From Alphaproteobacteria bacterium (GTDB lineage: Bacteria; Pseudomonadota; Alphaproteobacteria; Micavibrionales; Micavibrionaceae), in NCBI GenBank assembly GCA_020443075.1, contig JAGRIU010000029.1, positions 1 to 64,000 of the forward strand: DNA of 64,000 nucleotides, written 5' to 3'. The notes beneath the pieces are model-generated. The model saw only the letters and a program-made list of their open reading frames with translations. It searched no databases and was not told the DNA's origin. Positions 63,714-64,000 of this stretch are shown one piece after another (within the stretch, counting starts at the first letter, position 1; each line of letters opens with the position of its first letter). The translations under genes and the position numbers were made by a program.

Positions 63714-63728
63714 TTAAATCATTTTTAA
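63714..63728 (+). promoter_or_regulatory. CtrA binding site (TTAA-N7-TTAA)
   Basis: TTAA (63714-63717) and TTAA (63725-63728) are separated by exactly seven bases, the classical full CtrA box. It ends four bases before the -24 element of the flgF promoter. Confidence 0.7.
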
Positions 63729-63731
63729 AAC

Positions 63732-63747
63732 TGGCACGGCGCGTGCA
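63732..63747 (+). promoter_or_regulatory. flgF: Sigma-54 promoter of flgF
   Basis: TGGCACGGCGCGTGCA fits the consensus TGGCACG-N4-TTGCA with one mismatch. The invariant GG (63733-63734) and GC (63745-63746) are exactly ten bases apart, as -24/-12 elements require. It faces flgF, a class of gene under sigma-54 control in related flagellar systems. Confidence 0.8.
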
Positions 63748-63751
63748 AGTT

Positions 63752-63830
63752 CACCGGGCAAGGATCGCAGTCCGATGATGGCGGCGACACAAATTTAAAA
63801 ACGACCGGAACAGATACACCGGGTAAGGAT
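63752..63830 (+). repeat. 14-bp direct repeat in the flgF leader
   Basis: CACCGGGCAAGGAT (63752-63765) and CACCGGGTAAGGAT (63817-63830) differ at one base and are 65 bases apart. The first overlaps the expected transcription start; the second contains the AAGGA that serves as flgF ribosome binding site. Confidence 0.6.
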
Positions 63831-63837
63831 TAAGACA

Positions 63838-64000
63838 ATGGAAAACAGTATCTATGTCGGCTTGTCCCAGCAAATGGCTTTGAAAACCAATATGGACTTC
63901 ATTGCCAACAACATCGCGAATATGAGCACATCGGGCTATCGCGGCCAGCACATGTTGTTCGAGGAATATATTGCCGATCCGCTCGGCGGTGATGACGAGC
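63838..64000 (+). CDS. flgF: Flagellar basal-body rod protein FlgF, N-terminal part
   Basis: The first 54 codons of a proximal rod protein; the rest lies outside the window. It starts MENSIYVGLSQQMALKTNMD and has the rod signature IANNIANMSTSGYRGQ. MENxxYVGLSxQMAL at the N-terminus points to FlgF rather than FlgG. AAGGA lies ten bases upstream of the ATG. It is divergent from fliL and preceded by the sigma-54 promoter and CtrA site, and probably begins a flgF-flgG-type operon. Confidence 0.9.
   Translation, partial: MENSIYVGLSQQMALKTNMDFIANNIANMSTSGYRGQHMLFEEYIADPLGGDDE

Larger units (their letters stand above)
63502..63837. other. Divergent control region between fliL and flgF
   Basis: A 336-base region with no gene. 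It holds a sigma-70-like promoter facing fliL (63559-63587), a CtrA-type site (63714-63728), a sigma-54-type promoter facing flgF (63732-63747) and a direct repeat of CACCGGGyAAGGAT (63752-63765 and 63817-63830). The centre (63600-63710) shows no clear site. Confidence 0.75.

Overview
The window reads as chromosome of a free-living, flagellated alphaproteobacterium. Indicators are CckA, a perfect CtrA-type site (TTAA-N7-TTAA), GAAC-N7-GAAC SOS operators at recA, a DUF1013/TrcR-type cell-cycle regulator, a DUF1192 protein, an NDUFAF5-like methyltransferase, a petABC cytochrome bc1 operon and the flgBC-fliEQR-flhB and fliLM gene orders. The many small orphan proteins and the family mix would fit a Rhodospirillales or Micavibrio-like lineage, but that placement is inference. 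No phage, plasmid, transposase or CRISPR array was seen.

Bases 1-17700 hold mixed housekeeping and orphan genes: the end of an aspartate aminotransferase, a metallopeptidase-like protein that has lost its zinc motif, htpG-pdxH, a 17-kDa-antigen-like lipoprotein, tRNA-Leu(CAA), exoD-dsbB, a small group of exported and membrane orphans with two related membrane proteins, an HNH endonuclease, an esterase, a HerA-like ATPase, metC-nitrilase, grxC, an ubiquinone-type hydroxylase and comF.

Bases 17800-33000 hold a 937-residue methyltransferase fusion overlapping an NDUFAF5-like methyltransferase, then gloB, guaC, a GST, the TrcR-like regulator, a class 1A (fumarate-type) dihydroorotate dehydrogenase, petABC, trmL and hemF. 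Bases 33000-45100 hold cca, a hybrid histidine kinase with a NarL-type regulator, a lytic transglycosylase broken by an in-frame TAG, dapA, smpB, and recA divergent from an unknown gene, with two SOS-box-like sites between them.

Bases 45100-64000 are a motility and cell-cycle region. One minus-strand run is flgB-flgC-fliE-fliQ-fliR-flhB-cckA. A plus-strand group contains a free-standing FlhB C-terminal-domain homologue, an unknown small protein, fliO and fliP. A second minus-strand run is fliL-fliM-DUF6468-motE-like-cheY-cheZ, two MotB-like proteins and an AMIN/TPR-like exported protein. The divergent fliL/flgF intergenic region has a CtrA site directly upstream of a sigma-54-type promoter facing flgF. 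CckA is the usual top kinase of the CtrA pathway, so part of the regulator and one likely target lie in the same window.

Several dispersed inverted-repeat families (TCATTGCGAG type, CGCGAAG-CGCAAAG type and others) occupy intergenic gaps. Most small genes of unknown function were supported only by a start codon with a Shine-Dalgarno sequence and by their fit between neighbours.
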